Assembly: GCF_026212465.1 (NCBI RefSeq)
Contig: NC_080053.1
Coordinates: 1,542,038-1,606,037, forward strand
Direction of reading: 5' to 3'
DNA from: Amaranthus tricolor
Taxonomy: Eukaryota > Streptophyta > Magnoliopsida > Caryophyllales > Amaranthaceae
Length of the DNA stretch: 64,000 bases
Shown piece after piece: positions 43,299 to 59,400 of the stretch. The position numbers and the translations under genes were made by a program. The stretch's first letter is position 1. Each line of letters opens with the position of its first letter. Under the pieces are notes generated by a model that was not told the DNA's origin, ran no database searches, and worked only from the letters and a program-made list of their open reading frames with translations.

Positions 43299-44222
43299 TT
43301 AGAATGAACAAGGATCAATGATCATTGAAGATGGAACGATGAAGAATGAACAAGGATCAATGATTAATGAACAATGAACGATGAAGAATGAATAAGGATC
43401 AATGAGCATTGAAGAATGAATGATGAAGAATGAACAAGGATCAATGATCAATAAACAATGAACGATGAAGAATGAACGAGGATCAATGAGCATTGTAGAA
43501 TGAACGATGAAGAATGTACAAGGATCAATGATGAATAATGAATGAACGATGAAGAATGAACAAGGATCAATGATCATTGAAGAATGAACGATGAAGAATG
43601 AATATGGTTCAATGATCATTAAAGAATGAACGATGAAGAATGAAGAAGGATCAATGATCATGGAAGAATGAACGATGAAGAATGAACAAGGATCAATGAT
43701 CAATGAACAATGAACGATGAAGAATGAACAAGGATCAATGAGCATTGAAGAATGAACGATTTAGAATGAACAAGGATCAATGATCATTGAAGATGGAACG
43801 ATGAAGAATGAACAAGGATCAATGATTAATGAACAATGAACGATGAAGAATGAACAAGGATAAATGAGCATTGAAGAATGAATGATGAAGAATGAACAAG
43901 GATCAATGATCAATAAACAATGAACGATGAAGAATGAACGAGGATCAATGAGCATTGTAGAATGAACGATGAAGAATGTACAAGGATCAATGATGAATAA
44001 TGAATGAACGATGAAGAATGAACAAGGATCAATGATCATTGAAGAATGAACGATGAAGAATGAATATGGTTCAATGATCATTAAAGAATGAACGATGAAG
44101 AATGAAGAAGGATCAATGATCATGGAAGAATGAACGATGAAGAATGAACAAGGATCAATGATCAATGAACAATGAACGATGAAGAATGAACAAGGATCAA
44201 TGAGCATTGAAGAATGAACGAT
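43299..44222 (+). repeat. Two tandem 462-bp modules (43,299-43,760 and 43,761-44,222)
   Basis: Each is 11 units long, with the marker words GAATATGG then TTCAATG, GAAGAAG, and CATGGAAG in the same places. They differ at a few sites: GAATAAG near 43,391 is only in the first, and GATAAAT near 43,860 only in the second. The pair recurs at 55,031 and 55,493, so the doubling predates the 11.7 kb duplication. Confidence 0.85.
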
Positions 44223-47200
44223 TTAGAATGAACAAGGATCAATGATCATGGAAGAATGAACGATGAAGAATGAACAAGGATCAATGAGCATTGAAGAATG
44301 AATGATGAAGAATGAACCAGGATCAATGATCAATGAACAATGAAGGATGAAGAATGAACGAGGATCAATGAGCATTGTAGAATGAACGATGAAGAATGTA
44401 CAAGGATCAATGATGAATAATGAATGAACGATGAAGAATGAACAAGGATCAATGATCATTGAAGAATGAACGATGAAGAATGAATATGGATCAATGATCA
44501 TTAAAGAATGAACGATGAAGAATGAGTAAGGATCAATGATCATTGAAGAATGAACGATGAAGAATGAACAAGGATTAATGATCAATGAACAATGAACGAT
44601 GAAGAATGAACCAGGATCAATGAGCAATGAAGAATGAACGATTTAGAATGAACAAGGATCAATGATCATTGAAGATGGAACGATGAAGAATGAACAAGGA
44701 TCAATGATCATTGAAGAATGAACGATGAAGAATGAATATGGATCAATGATCATTAAAGAATGAACGATGAAGAATGAACAAGGATCAATGATCATTGAAG
44801 AATGAACGATGAAGAATGAACAAGGATCAATGATCAATGAACAATGAACGATGAAGAATGAACCAGGATCAATGAGCATTGAAGAATGAACGATTTAGAA
44901 TGAACAAGGATCAATGATCATTGAAGATGGAACGATGAAGAATGAACAAGGATCAATGATTAATGAACAATGAACGATGAAGAATGAACAAGGATAAATG
45001 AGCATTGAAGAATGAATGATGAAGAATGAACAAGGATCAATGATCAATAAACAATGAACGATGAAGAATGAACGAGGATCAATGAGCATTGTAGAATGAA
45101 CGATGAAGAATGTACAAGGATCAATGATGAATAATGAATGAACGATGAAGAATGAACAAGGATCAATGATCATTGAAGAATGAACGATGAAGAATGAATA
45201 TGGTTCAATGATCATTAAAGAATGAACGATGAAGAATGAAGAAGGATCAATGATCATGGAAGAATGAACGATGAAGAATGAACAAGGATCAATGATCAAT
45301 GAACAATGAACGATGAAGAATGAACAAGGATCAATGAGCATTGAAGAATGAACGATTTAGAATGAACAAGGATCAATGATCATTGAAGATGGAACGATGA
45401 AGAATGAACAAGGATCAATGATCATTAAAGAATGAACGATTTAGAATGAACAAGGATAATTGATCATTGAAGAATGAACGATGAAGAATGAACAAGGATC
45501 AATAATCAATAATGAATGAACGATGAAGAATGAACAAGGATCAATGATCAATGAACAATGCAGGATGAAGAATGAACGAGGATCAATGAGCATTGTAGAA
45601 TGAACGATGAAGAATGTACAAGGATCAATGATGAATAATGAATGAACGATGAAGAATGAACAAGGATCAATGATCATTGAAGAATGAACGATGAAGAATG
45701 AATATGGATCAATGATCATTAAAGAATGAACGATGAAGAATGAGCAAGGATCAATGATCATTGAAGAATGAACGATGAAGAATGAACAAGGATCAATGAT
45801 CAATGAACAATGAACGATGAAGAATGAACCAGGATCAATGAGCAATGAAGAATGAACGATTTAGAATGAATAAGGATCAATGATCATTGAAGATGGAACG
45901 ATGAAGAATGAACAAGGATCAATGATCATTGAAGAATGAACGATGAAGAATGAATATGGATCAATGATCATTAAAGAATGAACGATGAAGAATCAACAAG
46001 GATCAATGATCATTGAAGAATGAACGATGAAGAATGAACAAGGATCAATGATCAATAAACAATGAACGATGAAGAATGAACCAGGATCAATGAGCATTGA
46101 AGAATGAACGATTTAGAATGAACAAGGATCAATGATCATTGAAGATGGAACGATGAAGAATGAACAAGGATCAATGATCATAAAAGAATGAACGATTTAG
46201 AATGAACAAGGATAATTGATCATTGAAGAATGAACGATGAAGAATAAACAAGGATCAATGATCAATAATGAATGAACGATGAAGAATGAACAAGGATCAA
46301 TGATTAATGAACAATGAACGATGAAGAATGAAACAGGATCAATGAGCATTGTAGAATGAACGATGAAGAATGTACAAGGATCAATGATGAATAATGAATG
46401 AACGATGAAGAATGAACAAGGATCAATGATCATTGAAGAATGAACGATGAAGAATGAATATGGTTCAATGATCATTAAAGAATGAACGATGAAGAATGAA
46501 CAAGGATCAATGATCATTGAAGAATGAACGATGAAGAATGAACAAGGATCAATGATCAATGAACAATGAATGATGAAGAATCAACCAGGATCAATGAGCA
46601 TTGAAGAATGAACGATTTAGAATGAACAAGGATCAATGATCAATGAAGATGGAACGATGAAGAATGAACAAGGATCAATGATCATTGAAGAATGAACGAT
46701 GAGAAATGAATATTGATCAATGATCATTAAAGAATGAACGATGAAGAATGAACAAGGATCAATGATCATTGAAGAATGAACGATGAAGAATGAACAATGA
46801 ACGATGAAGAATGAACCAGGATCAATGAGCATTGAAGAATGAACGATTTAGAATGAACAAGGATCAATGATCATTGAAGATGGAACGATGAAGAATGAAC
46901 ATTGATCAATGATTAATGAACAATGAACGATGAAGAATGAACAAGGATCAATGAGCATTGAAGAATGAATGATGAAGAATGAACAAGGATCAATGATCAA
47001 TGAACAATGAACGATGAGGAATTAACGAGGATCAATGAGCATTGTAGAATGAACGATGAAGAATGTACAAGGATCAATGATGAATAATGAATGAACGATG
47101 AAGAATGAACAAGGATCAATGATCATTGAAGAATGAACGGTGAAGAATGAATATGGATCAATGATCATTAAAGAATGAACGATGATGAATGAACAAGGAT

Positions 47201-48681
47201 CAATGATCATTGAAGAATGAACGTTGAAGAATGAACAAGGATGAATGATCAATGAACAATGAATGATGAAGAATGAACCAGGATCAATGAGCATTGAAGA
47301 ATGAACGATTTAGAATGAACAAGGATCAATGATCATTGAAGATGGAACGATGAAGAATGAACAAGGATCAATGATCATTAAAGAATGAACGATTTAGAAT
47401 GAACAAGGATAATTGATCATTGAAGAATGAACGATGAAGAATGAACAAGGATCAATGATCAATAATGAATGAACGATGAAGAATGAACAAGGATCAATGA
47501 TTAATGAACAATGAACGATGAAGAATGAACAAGGATCAATGAGCATTGAAGAATGAATGATGAAGAATGAACAAGGATCAATGATCAATGAACAATGAAG
47601 GATGAAGAATGAACGAGGATCAATGAGCATTGTAGAATGAACGATGAAGAATGTACAAGGATCAATGATGAATAATGAATGAACGATGAAGAATGAACAA
47701 GGATCAATGATCATTGAAGAATGAACGATGAAGAATGAATATGGATCAATGATCATTAAAGAATGAACGATGAAGAATGAGTAAGGATCAATGATCATTG
47801 AAGAATGAACGATGAAGAATGAACAAGGATTAATGATCAATGAACAATGAACGATGAAGAATGAACCAGGATCAATGAGCAATGAAGAATGAACGATTTA
47901 GATTGAACAAGGATCAATGATCATTGAAGATGGAACGATGAAGAATGAACAAGGATCAATGATCATTGAAGAATGAACGATGAAGAATGAATATGGATCA
48001 ATGATCATTAAAGAATGAACAAGGATCAATGATCATTGAAGAATGAACGATGAAGAATGAACAAGGATGAATGATCAATGAACAATGAACGATGAAGAAT
48101 GAACCAGGATCAATGAACATTGAAGAATGAACGATTTAGAATGAACAAGGATCAATGATCATTGAAGATGGAACGATGAAAAATTAACAAGGATCAATGA
48201 TCATTAAAGAATGAACGATTTAGAATGAACAAGGATAATTGATCATTGAAGAATGAACGATGAAGAATGAACAAGGATCAATGATCAATAATGAATGAAC
48301 GATGAAGAATGAACAAGGATCAATGAGCATTGAAGAATGAATGATGAAGAATGAACAAGGATCAATGATCAATGAACAATGAAGGATGAAGAATGAACGA
48401 GGATCAATGAGCATTGTAGAATGAACGATGAAGAATGTACAAGGATCAATGATGAATAATGAATGAACGATGAACAATGAACAAGGATCAATGATCATTG
48501 AAGAATGAACGATGAAGAATGAATATGGATCAATGATCATTAAAGAATGAACGATGAAGAATGAGTAAGGATCAATGATCATTGAAGAATGAACGATGAA
48601 AAATGAACAAGGATTAATGATCAATGAACAATGAACGATGAAGAATGAACCAGGATCAATGAGCAATGAAGAATGAACGAT
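44223..48681 (+). repeat. Mosaic block with an 84-bp deletion relative to its partner
   Basis: Modules 44,223, 44,643, 44,895 and 45,441 match 55,955, 56,375, 56,627 and 57,173 at 11,732 bp. From 46,197 to about 47,880 the offset is 11,816. The 84-bp (two-unit) difference lies near 45,510-45,550, where the partner has two extra units before the GCAGGAT word. Two stretches without a long frame, 45,846-46,196 and 47,883-48,219, are still array: the first is broken by GAATCAAC near 45,991 and the second by the four-heptad unit at 48,010. Confidence 0.8.
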
Positions 48682-50424
48682 TTAGAATGAACAAGGATCA
48701 ATGATCATTAAAGATGGAACGATGAAGAATGAACAAGGATCAATGATCATTGAAGAATGAACGATGAAGAATGAATATGGATCAATGATCATTAAAGAAT
48801 GAACGATGAAGAATGAACAAGGATCAATGATCATTGAAGAATGAACGATGAAGAATGAACAAGGATCAATGATCAATGAACAATGAACGATGAAGAATGA
48901 ACCAGGATCAATGAGCATTGAAGAATGAACGATTTAGAATGAACAAGGATCAATGATCATTGAAGATGGAACGATGAAGAATGAACAAGGATCAATGATT
49001 AATGAACAATGAACGATGAAGAATGAACAAGGATCAATGAGCATTGAAGAATGAATGATGAAGAATGAACAAGGATCAATGATCAATAAACAATGAACGA
49101 TGAAGAATGAACGAGGATCAATGAGCATTGTAGAATGAACGATGAAGAATGTACAAGGATCAATGATGAATAATGAATGAACGATGAAGAATGAACAAGG
49201 ATCAATGATCATTGAAGAATGAACGATGAAGAATGAATATGGTTCAATGATCATTAAAGAATGAATGATGAAGAATGAAGAAGGATCAATGATCATGGAA
49301 GAATGAACGATGAAGAATGAACAAGGATCAATGATCAATGAACAATGAACAATGAAGAATGAACAAGGATCAATGAGCATTGAAGAATGAACGATTTAGA
49401 ATGAACAAGGATCAATGATCATTGAAGATGGAACGATGAAGAATGAACAAGGATCAATGATCATTAAAGAATGAACGATTTAGAATGAACAAGGATAATT
49501 GATCATTGAAGAATGAACGATGAAGAATGAACAAGGATCAATAATCAATAATGAATGAACGATGAAGAATGAACAAGGATCAATGATTAATGAACAATGA
49601 ACGATGAATAATGAACAAGGATCAATGAGCATTGAAGAATGAACGATGAAGAATGAACAAGGATCAATGATCAATGAACAATGAACGATGAAGAATGAAA
49701 CAGGATCAATGAGCATTGTAGAATGAACGATGAAGAATGTACAAGGATCAATGATGAATAATGAATGAACGATGAAGAATGAACAAGGATCAATGATCAT
49801 TGAAGAATGAACGATGAAGAATGAATATCGTTCAATGATCATTAAAGAATGAACGATGAAGAATGAACAAGGATCAATGATCATTGAAGAATGAACGATG
49901 AAGAATGAACAAGGATCAATGATCAATGAACAATGAATGATGAAGAATGAACCAGGATCAATGAGCATTGAAGAATGAACGATTTAGAATGAACAAGGAT
50001 CAATGATCAATGAAGATGGAACGATGAAGAATGAACAAGGATCAATGATCATTGAAGAATGAACGATGAAAAATGAATATGGATCAATGATCATTAAAGA
50101 ATGAATGATGAAGAATGAACAAGGATCAATGATCATTGAAGAATGAACGATGAAGAATGAACAAGGATCAATGATTAATGAACAATGAACGATGAAGAAT
50201 GAACAAGGATCAATGAGCATTGAAGAATGAATGATGAAGAATGAACAAGGATCAATGATCAATGAACAATGAACGATGAAGAATGAACGAGGATCAATGA
50301 GCATTGTAGAATGAACGATGAAGAATGTACAAGGATCAATGATGAATATTGAATGAACGATGAAGAATGAACAAGGATAAATGATCATTGAAGAATGAAC
50401 GGTGAAGAATGAATATGGATCAAT
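48682..50424 (+). repeat. Copy of 27,059-28,801 (offset 21,623)
   Basis: Modules 48,682, 48,934, 49,480 and 49,984 match 27,059, 27,311, 27,857 and 28,361, including the GAATATCG marker near 49,806. Private changes include GAATGAT near 49,265 and 50,104, GAACAAT near 49,348 and GAACGGT near 50,399. Matching stops at 50,424/50,425, where a different block is joined. Confidence 0.85.
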
Positions 50425-53400
50425 GATGAATAATGAATGAACGATGAAGAATGAACAAGGATCAATGATCATTGAAGAATGAACGATGAAGAATGAATAT
50501 GGATCAATGATCATTAAAGAATGAACGATGAAGAATGAGTAAGGATCAATGATCATTGAAGAATGAACGATGAAGAATGAACAAGGATTAATGATCAATG
50601 AACAATGAACGATGAAGAATGAACCAGGATCAATGAGCAATGAAGAATGAACGATTTAGAATGAACAAGGATCAATGATCATTGAAGATGGAACGATGAA
50701 GAATGAACAAGGATCAATGATCATTGAAGAATGAACGATGAAGAATGAATATGGATCAATGATCATTAAAGAATGAACGATGAAGAATGAACAAGGATCA
50801 ATGATCATTGAAGAATGAACGATGAAGAATGAACAAGGATCAATGATCAATGAACAATGAACGATGAAGAATGAACCAGGATCAATGAGCATTGAAGAAT
50901 GAACGATTTAGAATGAACAAGGATCAATGATCATTGAAGATGGAACGATGAAGAATGAACAAGGATCAATGATTAATGAACAATGAACGATGAAGAATGA
51001 ACAAGGATAAATGAGCATTGAAGAATGAATGATGAAGAATGAACAAGGATCAATGATCAATAAACAATGAACGATGAAGAATGAACGAGGATCAATGAGC
51101 ATTGTAGAATGAACGATGAAGAATGTACAAGGATCAATGATGAATAATGAATGAACGATGAAGAATGAACAAGGATCAATGATCATTGAAGAATGAACGA
51201 TGAAGAATGAATATGGATCAATGATCATTAAAGAATGAACGATGAAGAATGAACAAGGATCAATGATAATTGAAGAATGAACGATGAAGAATGAACAAGG
51301 ATCAATGATCAATGAACAATGAACGATGAAGAATGAACCAGGATCAATGAGCATTGAAGAATGAACGATTTAGAATGAACAAGGATCAATGATCATTCAA
51401 GATGGAACGATGAAGAATGAACAAGGATCAATGATCATTGAAGAATGAACGATGAGAAATGAATATGGATCAATGATCATTAAAGAATGAACGATGAAGA
51501 ATGAACAAGGATCAATGATCATTGAAGAATGAACGATGAAGAATGAACAATGAACGATGAAGAATGAACCAGGATCAATGAGCATTGAAGAATGAACGAT
51601 TTAGAATGAACAAGGATCAATGATCATTGAAGATGGAACGATGAAGAATGAACATTGATCAATGATTAATGAACAATGAACGATGAAGAATGAACAAGGA
51701 TCAATGAGCATTGAAGAATGAATGATGAAGAATGAACAAGGATCAATGATCAATGAACAATGAACGATGAGGAATGAACGAGGATCAATGAGCATTGTAG
51801 AATGAACGATGAAGAATGTACAAGGATCAATGATGAATAATGAATGAACGATGAAGACTGAACAAGGATCAATGATCATTGAAGAATGAACGGTGAAGAA
51901 TGAATATGGATCACTGATCATTAAAGAATGAACGATGATGAATGAACAAGGATCAATGATCATTGAAGAATGAACGTTGAAGAATGAACAAGGATGAATG
52001 ATCAATGAACAATGAACGATGAAGAATGAACCAGGATCAATGAGCATTGAAGAATGAACGATTTAGAATGAACAAGGATCAATGATCATTGAAGATGGAA
52101 CGATGAAGAATGAACAAGGATCAATGATCATTAAAGAATGAACGATTTAGAATGAACAAGGATAATTGATCATTGAAGAATGAACGATGAAGAATGAACA
52201 AGGATCAATGATCAATAATGAATGAACGATGAAGAATGAACAAGGATCAATGATTAATGAACAATGAACGATGAAGAATGAACAAGGATCAATGAGCATT
52301 GAAGAATGAATGATGAAGAATGAACAAGGATCAATGATCAATGAACAATGAAGGATGAAGAATGAACGAGGATCAATGAGCATTGTAGAATGAACGATGA
52401 AGAATGTACAAGGATCAATGATGAATAATGAATGAACGATGAAGAATGAACAAGGATCAATGATCATTGAAGAATGAACGATGAAGAATGAATATGGATC
52501 AATGATCATTAAAGAATGAACGATGAAGAATGAGTAAGGATCAATGATCATTGAAGAATGAACGATGAAGAATGAACAAGGATTAATGATCAATGAACAA
52601 TGAACGATGAAGAATGAACCAGGATCAATGAGCAATGAAGAATGAACGATTTAGAATGAACAAGGATCAATGATCATTGAAGATGGAACGATGAAGAATG
52701 AACAAGGATCAATGATCATTGAAGAATGAACGATGAAGAATGAATATGGATCAATGATCATTAAAGAATGAACAAGGATCAATGATCATTGAAGAATGAA
52801 CGATGAAGAATGAACAAGGATCAATGATCAATGAACAATGAACGATGAAGAATGAACCAGGATCAATGAGCATTGAAGAATGAACGATTTAGAATGAACA
52901 AGGATCAATGATCATTGAAGATGGAACGATGAAGAATGAACAAGGATCAATGATTAATGAACAATGAAGGATGAAGAATGAACAAGGATCAATGAGCATT
53001 GAAGAATGAATGATGAAGAATGAACAAGGATCAATGATCAATAAACAATGAACGATGAAGAATGAACGAGGATCAATGAGCATTGTAGAATGAACGATGA
53101 AGAATGAACAAGGATCAATGATCATTGAAGAATGAACGATGAAGAATGAATATGGATCAATGATCATTAAAGAATGAACGATGAAGAATGAACAAGGATC
53201 AATGATAATTGAATAATGAACGATGAAGAATGAACAAGGATCAATGATCAATGAACAATGAACGATGAAGAATGAACCAGGATCAATGAGCATTGAAGAA
53301 TGAACGATTTAGAATGAACAAGGATCAATGATCATTCAAGATGGAACGATGAAGAATGAACAAGGATCAATGATCATTGAAGAATGAACGATGAGAAATG

Positions 53401-56400
53401 AATATGGATCAATGATCATTAAAGAATGAACGATGAAGAATGAACAAGGATCAATGATCATTGAAGAATGAACGATGAAGAATGAACAATGAACGATGAA
53501 GAATGAACCAGGATCAATGAGCATTGAAGAATGAACGATTTAGAATGAACAAGGATCAATGATCATTCAAGATGGAACGATGAAGAATGAACAAGGATCA
53601 ATGATCATTGAAGAATGAACGATGAGAAATGAATATGGATCAATGATCATTAAAGAATGAACGATGAAGAATGAACAAGGATCAATGATCATTGAAGAAT
53701 GAACGATGAAGAATGAACAATGAACGATGAAGAATGAACCAGGATCAATGAGCATTGAAGAATGAACGATTTAGAATGAACAAGGATCAATGATCATTGA
53801 AGATGGAACGATGAAGAATGAACATTGATCAATGATTAATGAACAATGAACGATGAAGAATGAACAAGGATCAATGAGCATTGAAGAATGAATGATGAAG
53901 AATGAACAAGGATCAATGATCAATGAACAATGAACGATGAAGAATGAACGAGGATCAATGAGCATTGTAGAGTGAACGATGAAGAATGTACAAGGATCAA
54001 TGATGAATAATGAATGAACGATGAAGAATGAACAAGGATCAATGATCATTGAAGAATGAACGGTGAAGAATGAATATGGATCAATGATCATTAAAGAATG
54101 AACGATGATGAATGAACAAGGATCAATGATCATTGAAGAATGAACGATGAAGAATGAACAAGGATGAATGATCAATGAACAATGAACGATGAAGAATGAA
54201 CCAGGATCAATGAGCATTGAAGAATGAACGATTTAGAATGAACAAGGATCAATGATCATTGAAGATGGAACGATGAAAAATGAACAAGGATCAATGATCA
54301 TTAAAGAATGAACGATTTAGAATGAACAAGGATAATTGATCATTGAAGAATGAACGATGAAGAATGAACAAGGATCAATGATCAATAATGAATGAATGAT
54401 GAAGAATGAACAAGGATCAATGAGCATTGAAGAATGAATGATGAAGAATGAACAAGGATCAATGATCAATGAACAATGAAGGATGAAGAATGAACGAGGA
54501 TCAATGAGCATTGTAGAATGAACGATGAAGAATGTACAGGGATCAATGATGAATAATGAATGAACGATGAAGAATGAACAAGGATCAATGATCATTGAAG
54601 AATGAACGATGAAGAATGAATATGGATCAATGATCATTAAAGAATGAACGATGAAGAATGAGTAAGGATCAATGATCATTGAAGAATGAACGATGAAAAA
54701 TGAACAAGGATTAATGATCAATGAACAATGAACGATGAAGAATGAACCAGGATCAATGAGCAATGAAGAATGAACGATTTAGAATGAACAAGGATCAATG
54801 ATCATTGAAGATGGAACGATGAAGAATGAACAAGGATCAATGATCATTGAAGAATGAACGATGAAGAATGAATATGGATCAATGATCATTAAAGAATGAA
54901 CGATGAAGAATGAACAAGGATCAATGATCATTGAAGAATGAACGATGAAGAATGAACAAGGATCAATGATCAATGAACAATGAACGATGAAGAATGAACC
55001 AGGATCAATGAGCATTGAAGAATGAACGATTTAGAATGAACAAGGATCAATGATCATTGAAGATGGAACGATGAAGAATGAACAAGGATCAATGATTAAT
55101 GAACAATGAACGATGAAGAATGAATAAGGATCAATGAGCATTGAAGAATGAATGATGAAGAATGAACAAGGATCAATGATCAATAAACAATGAACGATGA
55201 AGAATGAACGAGGATCAATGAGCATTGTAGAATGAACGATGAAGAATGTACAAGGATCAATGATGAATAATGAATGAACGATGAAGAATGAACAAGGATC
55301 AATGATCATTGAAGAATGAACGATGAAGAATGAATATGGTTCAATGATCATTAAAGAATGAACGATGAAGAATGAAGAAGGATCAATGATCATGGAAGAA
55401 TGAACGATGAAGAATGAACAAGGATCAATGATCAATGAACAATGAACGATGAAGAATGAACAAGGATCAATGAGCATTGAAGAATGAACGATTTAGAATG
55501 AACAAGGATCAATGATCATTGAAGATGGAACGATGAAGAATGAACAAGGATCAATGATTAATGAACAATGAACGATGAAGAATGAACAAGGATAAATGAG
55601 CATTGAAGAATGAATGATGAAGAATGAACAAGGATCAATGATCAATAAACAATGAACGATGAAGAATGAACGAGGATCAATGAGCATTGTAGAATGAACG
55701 ATGAAGAATGTACAAGGATCAATGATGAATAATGAATGAACGATGAAGAATGAACAAGGATCAATGATCATTGAAGAATGAACGATGAAGAATGAATATG
55801 GTTCAATGATCATTAAAGAATGAACGATGAAGAATGAAGAAGGATCAATGATCATGGAAGAATGAACGATGAAGAATGAACAAGGATCAATGATCAATGA
55901 ACAATGAACGATGAAGAATGAACAAGGATCAATGAGCATTGAAGAATGAACGATTTAGAATGAACAAGGATCAATGATCATGGAAGAATGAACGATGAAG
56001 AATGAACAAGGATCAATGAGCATTGAAGAATGAATGATGAAGAATGAACCAGGATCAATGATCAATGAACAATGAAGGATGAAGAATGAACGAGGATCAA
56101 TGAGCATTGTAGAATGAACGATGAAGAATGTACAAGGATCAATGATGAATAATGAATGAACGATGAAGAATGAACAAGGATCAATGATCATTGAAGAATG
56201 AACGATGAAGAATGAATATGGATCAATGATCATTAAAGAATGAACGATGAAGAATGAGTAAGGATCAATGATCATTGAAGAATGAACGATGAAGAATGAA
56301 CAAGGATTAATGATCAATGAACAATGAACGATGAAGAATGAACCAGGATCAATGAGCAATGAAGAATGAACGATTTAGAATGAACAAGGATCAATGATCA

Positions 56401-59400
56401 TTGAAGATGGAACGATGAAGAATGAACAAGGATCAATGATCATTGAAGAATGAACGATGAAGAATGAATATGGATCAATGATCATTAAAGAATGAACGAT
56501 GAAGAATGAACAAGGATCAATGATCATTGAAGAATGAACGATGAAGAATGAACAAGGATCAATGATCAATGAACAATGAACGATGAAGAATGAACCAGGA
56601 TCAATGAGCATTGAAGAATGAACGATTTAGAATGAACAAGGATCAATGATCATTGAAGATGGAACGATGAAGAATGAACAAGGATCAATGATTAATGAAC
56701 AATGAACGATGAAGAATGAACAAGGATAAATGAGCATTGAAGAATGAATGATGAAGAATGAACAAGGATCAATGATCAATAAACAATGAACGATGAAGAA
56801 TGAACGAGGATCAATGAGCATTGTAGAATGAACGATGAAGAATGTACAAGGATCAATGATGAATAATGAATGAACGATGAAGAATGAACAAGGATCAATG
56901 ATCATTGAAGAATGAACGATGAAGAATGAATATGGTTCAATGATCATTAAAGAATGAACGATGAAGAATGAAGAAGGATCAATGATCATGGAAGAATGAA
57001 CGATGAAGAATGAACAAGGATCAATGATCAATGAACAATGAACGATGAAGAATGAACAAGGATCAATGAGCATTGAAGAATGAACGATTTAGAATGAACA
57101 AGGATCAATGATCATTGAAGATGGAACGATGAAGAATGAACAAGGATCAATGATCATTAAAGAATGAACGATTTAGAATGAACAAGGATAATTGATCATT
57201 GAAGAATGAACGATGAAGAATGAACAAGGATCAATAATCAATAATGAATGAACGATGAAGAATGAACAAGGATCAATGATTAATGAACAATGAACGATGA
57301 AGAATGAACAAGGATCAATGAGCATTGAAGAATGAATGATGAAGAATGAACAAGGATCAATGATCAATGAACAATGCAGGATGAAGAATGAACGAGGATC
57401 AATGAGCATTGTAGAATGAACGATGAAGAATGTACAAGGATCAATGATGAATAATGAATGAACGATGAAGAATGAACAAGGATCAATGATCATTGAAGAA
57501 TGAACGATGAAGAATGAATATGGATCAATGATCATTAAAGAATGAACGATGAAGAATGAGCAAGGATCAATGATCATTGAAGAATGAACGATGAAGAATG
57601 AACAAGGATCAATGATCAATGAACAATGAACGATGAAGAATGAACCAGGATCAATGAGCAATGAAGAATGAACGATTTAGAATGAATAAGGATCAATGAT
57701 CATTGAAGATGGAACGATGAAGAATGAACAAGGATCAATGATCATTGAAGAATGAACGATGAAGAATGAATATGGATCAATGATCATTAAAGAATGAACG
57801 ATGAAGAATGAACAAGGATCAATGATCATTGAAGAATGAACGATGAAGAATGAACAAGGATCAATGATCAATAAACAATGAACGATGAAGAATGAACCAG
57901 GATCAATGAGCATTGAAGAATGAACGATTTAGAATGAACAAGGATCAATGATCATTGAAGATGGAACGATGAAGAATGAACAAGGATCAATGATCATAAA
58001 AGAATGAACGATTTAGAATGAACAAGGATAATTGATCATTGAAGAATGAACGATGAAGAATGAACAAGGATCAATGATCAATAATGAATGAACGACGAAG
58101 AATGAACAAGGATCAATGATTAATGAACAATGAACGATGAAGAATGAAACAGGATCAATGAGCATTGTAGAATGAACGATGAAGAATGTACAAGGATCAA
58201 TGATGAATAATGAATGAACGATGAAGAATGAACAAGGATCAATGATCATTGAAGAATGAACGATGAAGAATGAATATGGTTCAATGATCATTAAAGAATG
58301 AACGATGAAGAATGAACAAGGATCAATGATCATTGAAGAATGAACGATGAAGAATGAACAAGGATCAATGATCAATGAACAATGAATGATGAAGAATCAA
58401 CCAGGATCAATGAGCATTGAAGAATGAACGATTTAGAATGAACAAGGATCAATGATCAATGAAGATGGAACGATGAAGAATGAACAAGGATCAATGATCA
58501 TTGAAGAATGAACGATGAGAAATGAATATTGATCAATGATCATTAAAGAATGAACGATGAAGAATGAACAAGGATCAATGATCATTGAAGAATGAACGAT
58601 GAAGAATGAACAATGAACGATGAAGAATGAACCAGGATCAATGAGCATTGAAGAATGAACGATTTAGAATGAACAAGGATCAATGATCATTGAAGATGGA
58701 ACGATGAAGAATGAACATTGATCAATGATTAATGAACAATGAACGATGAAGAATGAACAAGGATCAATGAGCATTGAAGAATGAATGATGAAGAATGAAC
58801 AAGGATCAATGATCAATGAACAATGAACGATGAGGAATTAACGAGGATCAATGAGCATTGTAGAATGAACGATGAAGAATGTACAAGGATCAATGATGAA
58901 TAATGAATGAACGATGAAGAATGAACAAGGATCAATGATCATTGAAGAATGAACGGTGAAGAATAAATATGGATCAATGATCATTAAAGAATGAACGATG
59001 ATGAATGAACAAGGATCAATGATCATTGAAGAATGAACGTTGAAGAATGAACAAGGATGAATGATCAATGAACAATGAACGATGAAGAATGAATCAGGAT
59101 CAATGAGCATTGAAGAATGAACGATTTAGAATGAACAAGGATCAATGATCATTGAAGATGGAACGATGAAGAATGAACAAGGATCAATGATCATTAAAGA
59201 ATGAACGATTTAGAATGAACAAGGATAATTGATCATTGAAGAATGAACGATGAAGAATGAACAAGGATCAATGATCAATAATGAATGAACGATGAAGAAT
59301 GAACAAGGATCAATGATTAATGAACAATGAACGATGAAGAATGAACAAGGATCAATGAGCATTGAAGAATGAATGATGAAGAATGAACAAGGATCAATGA

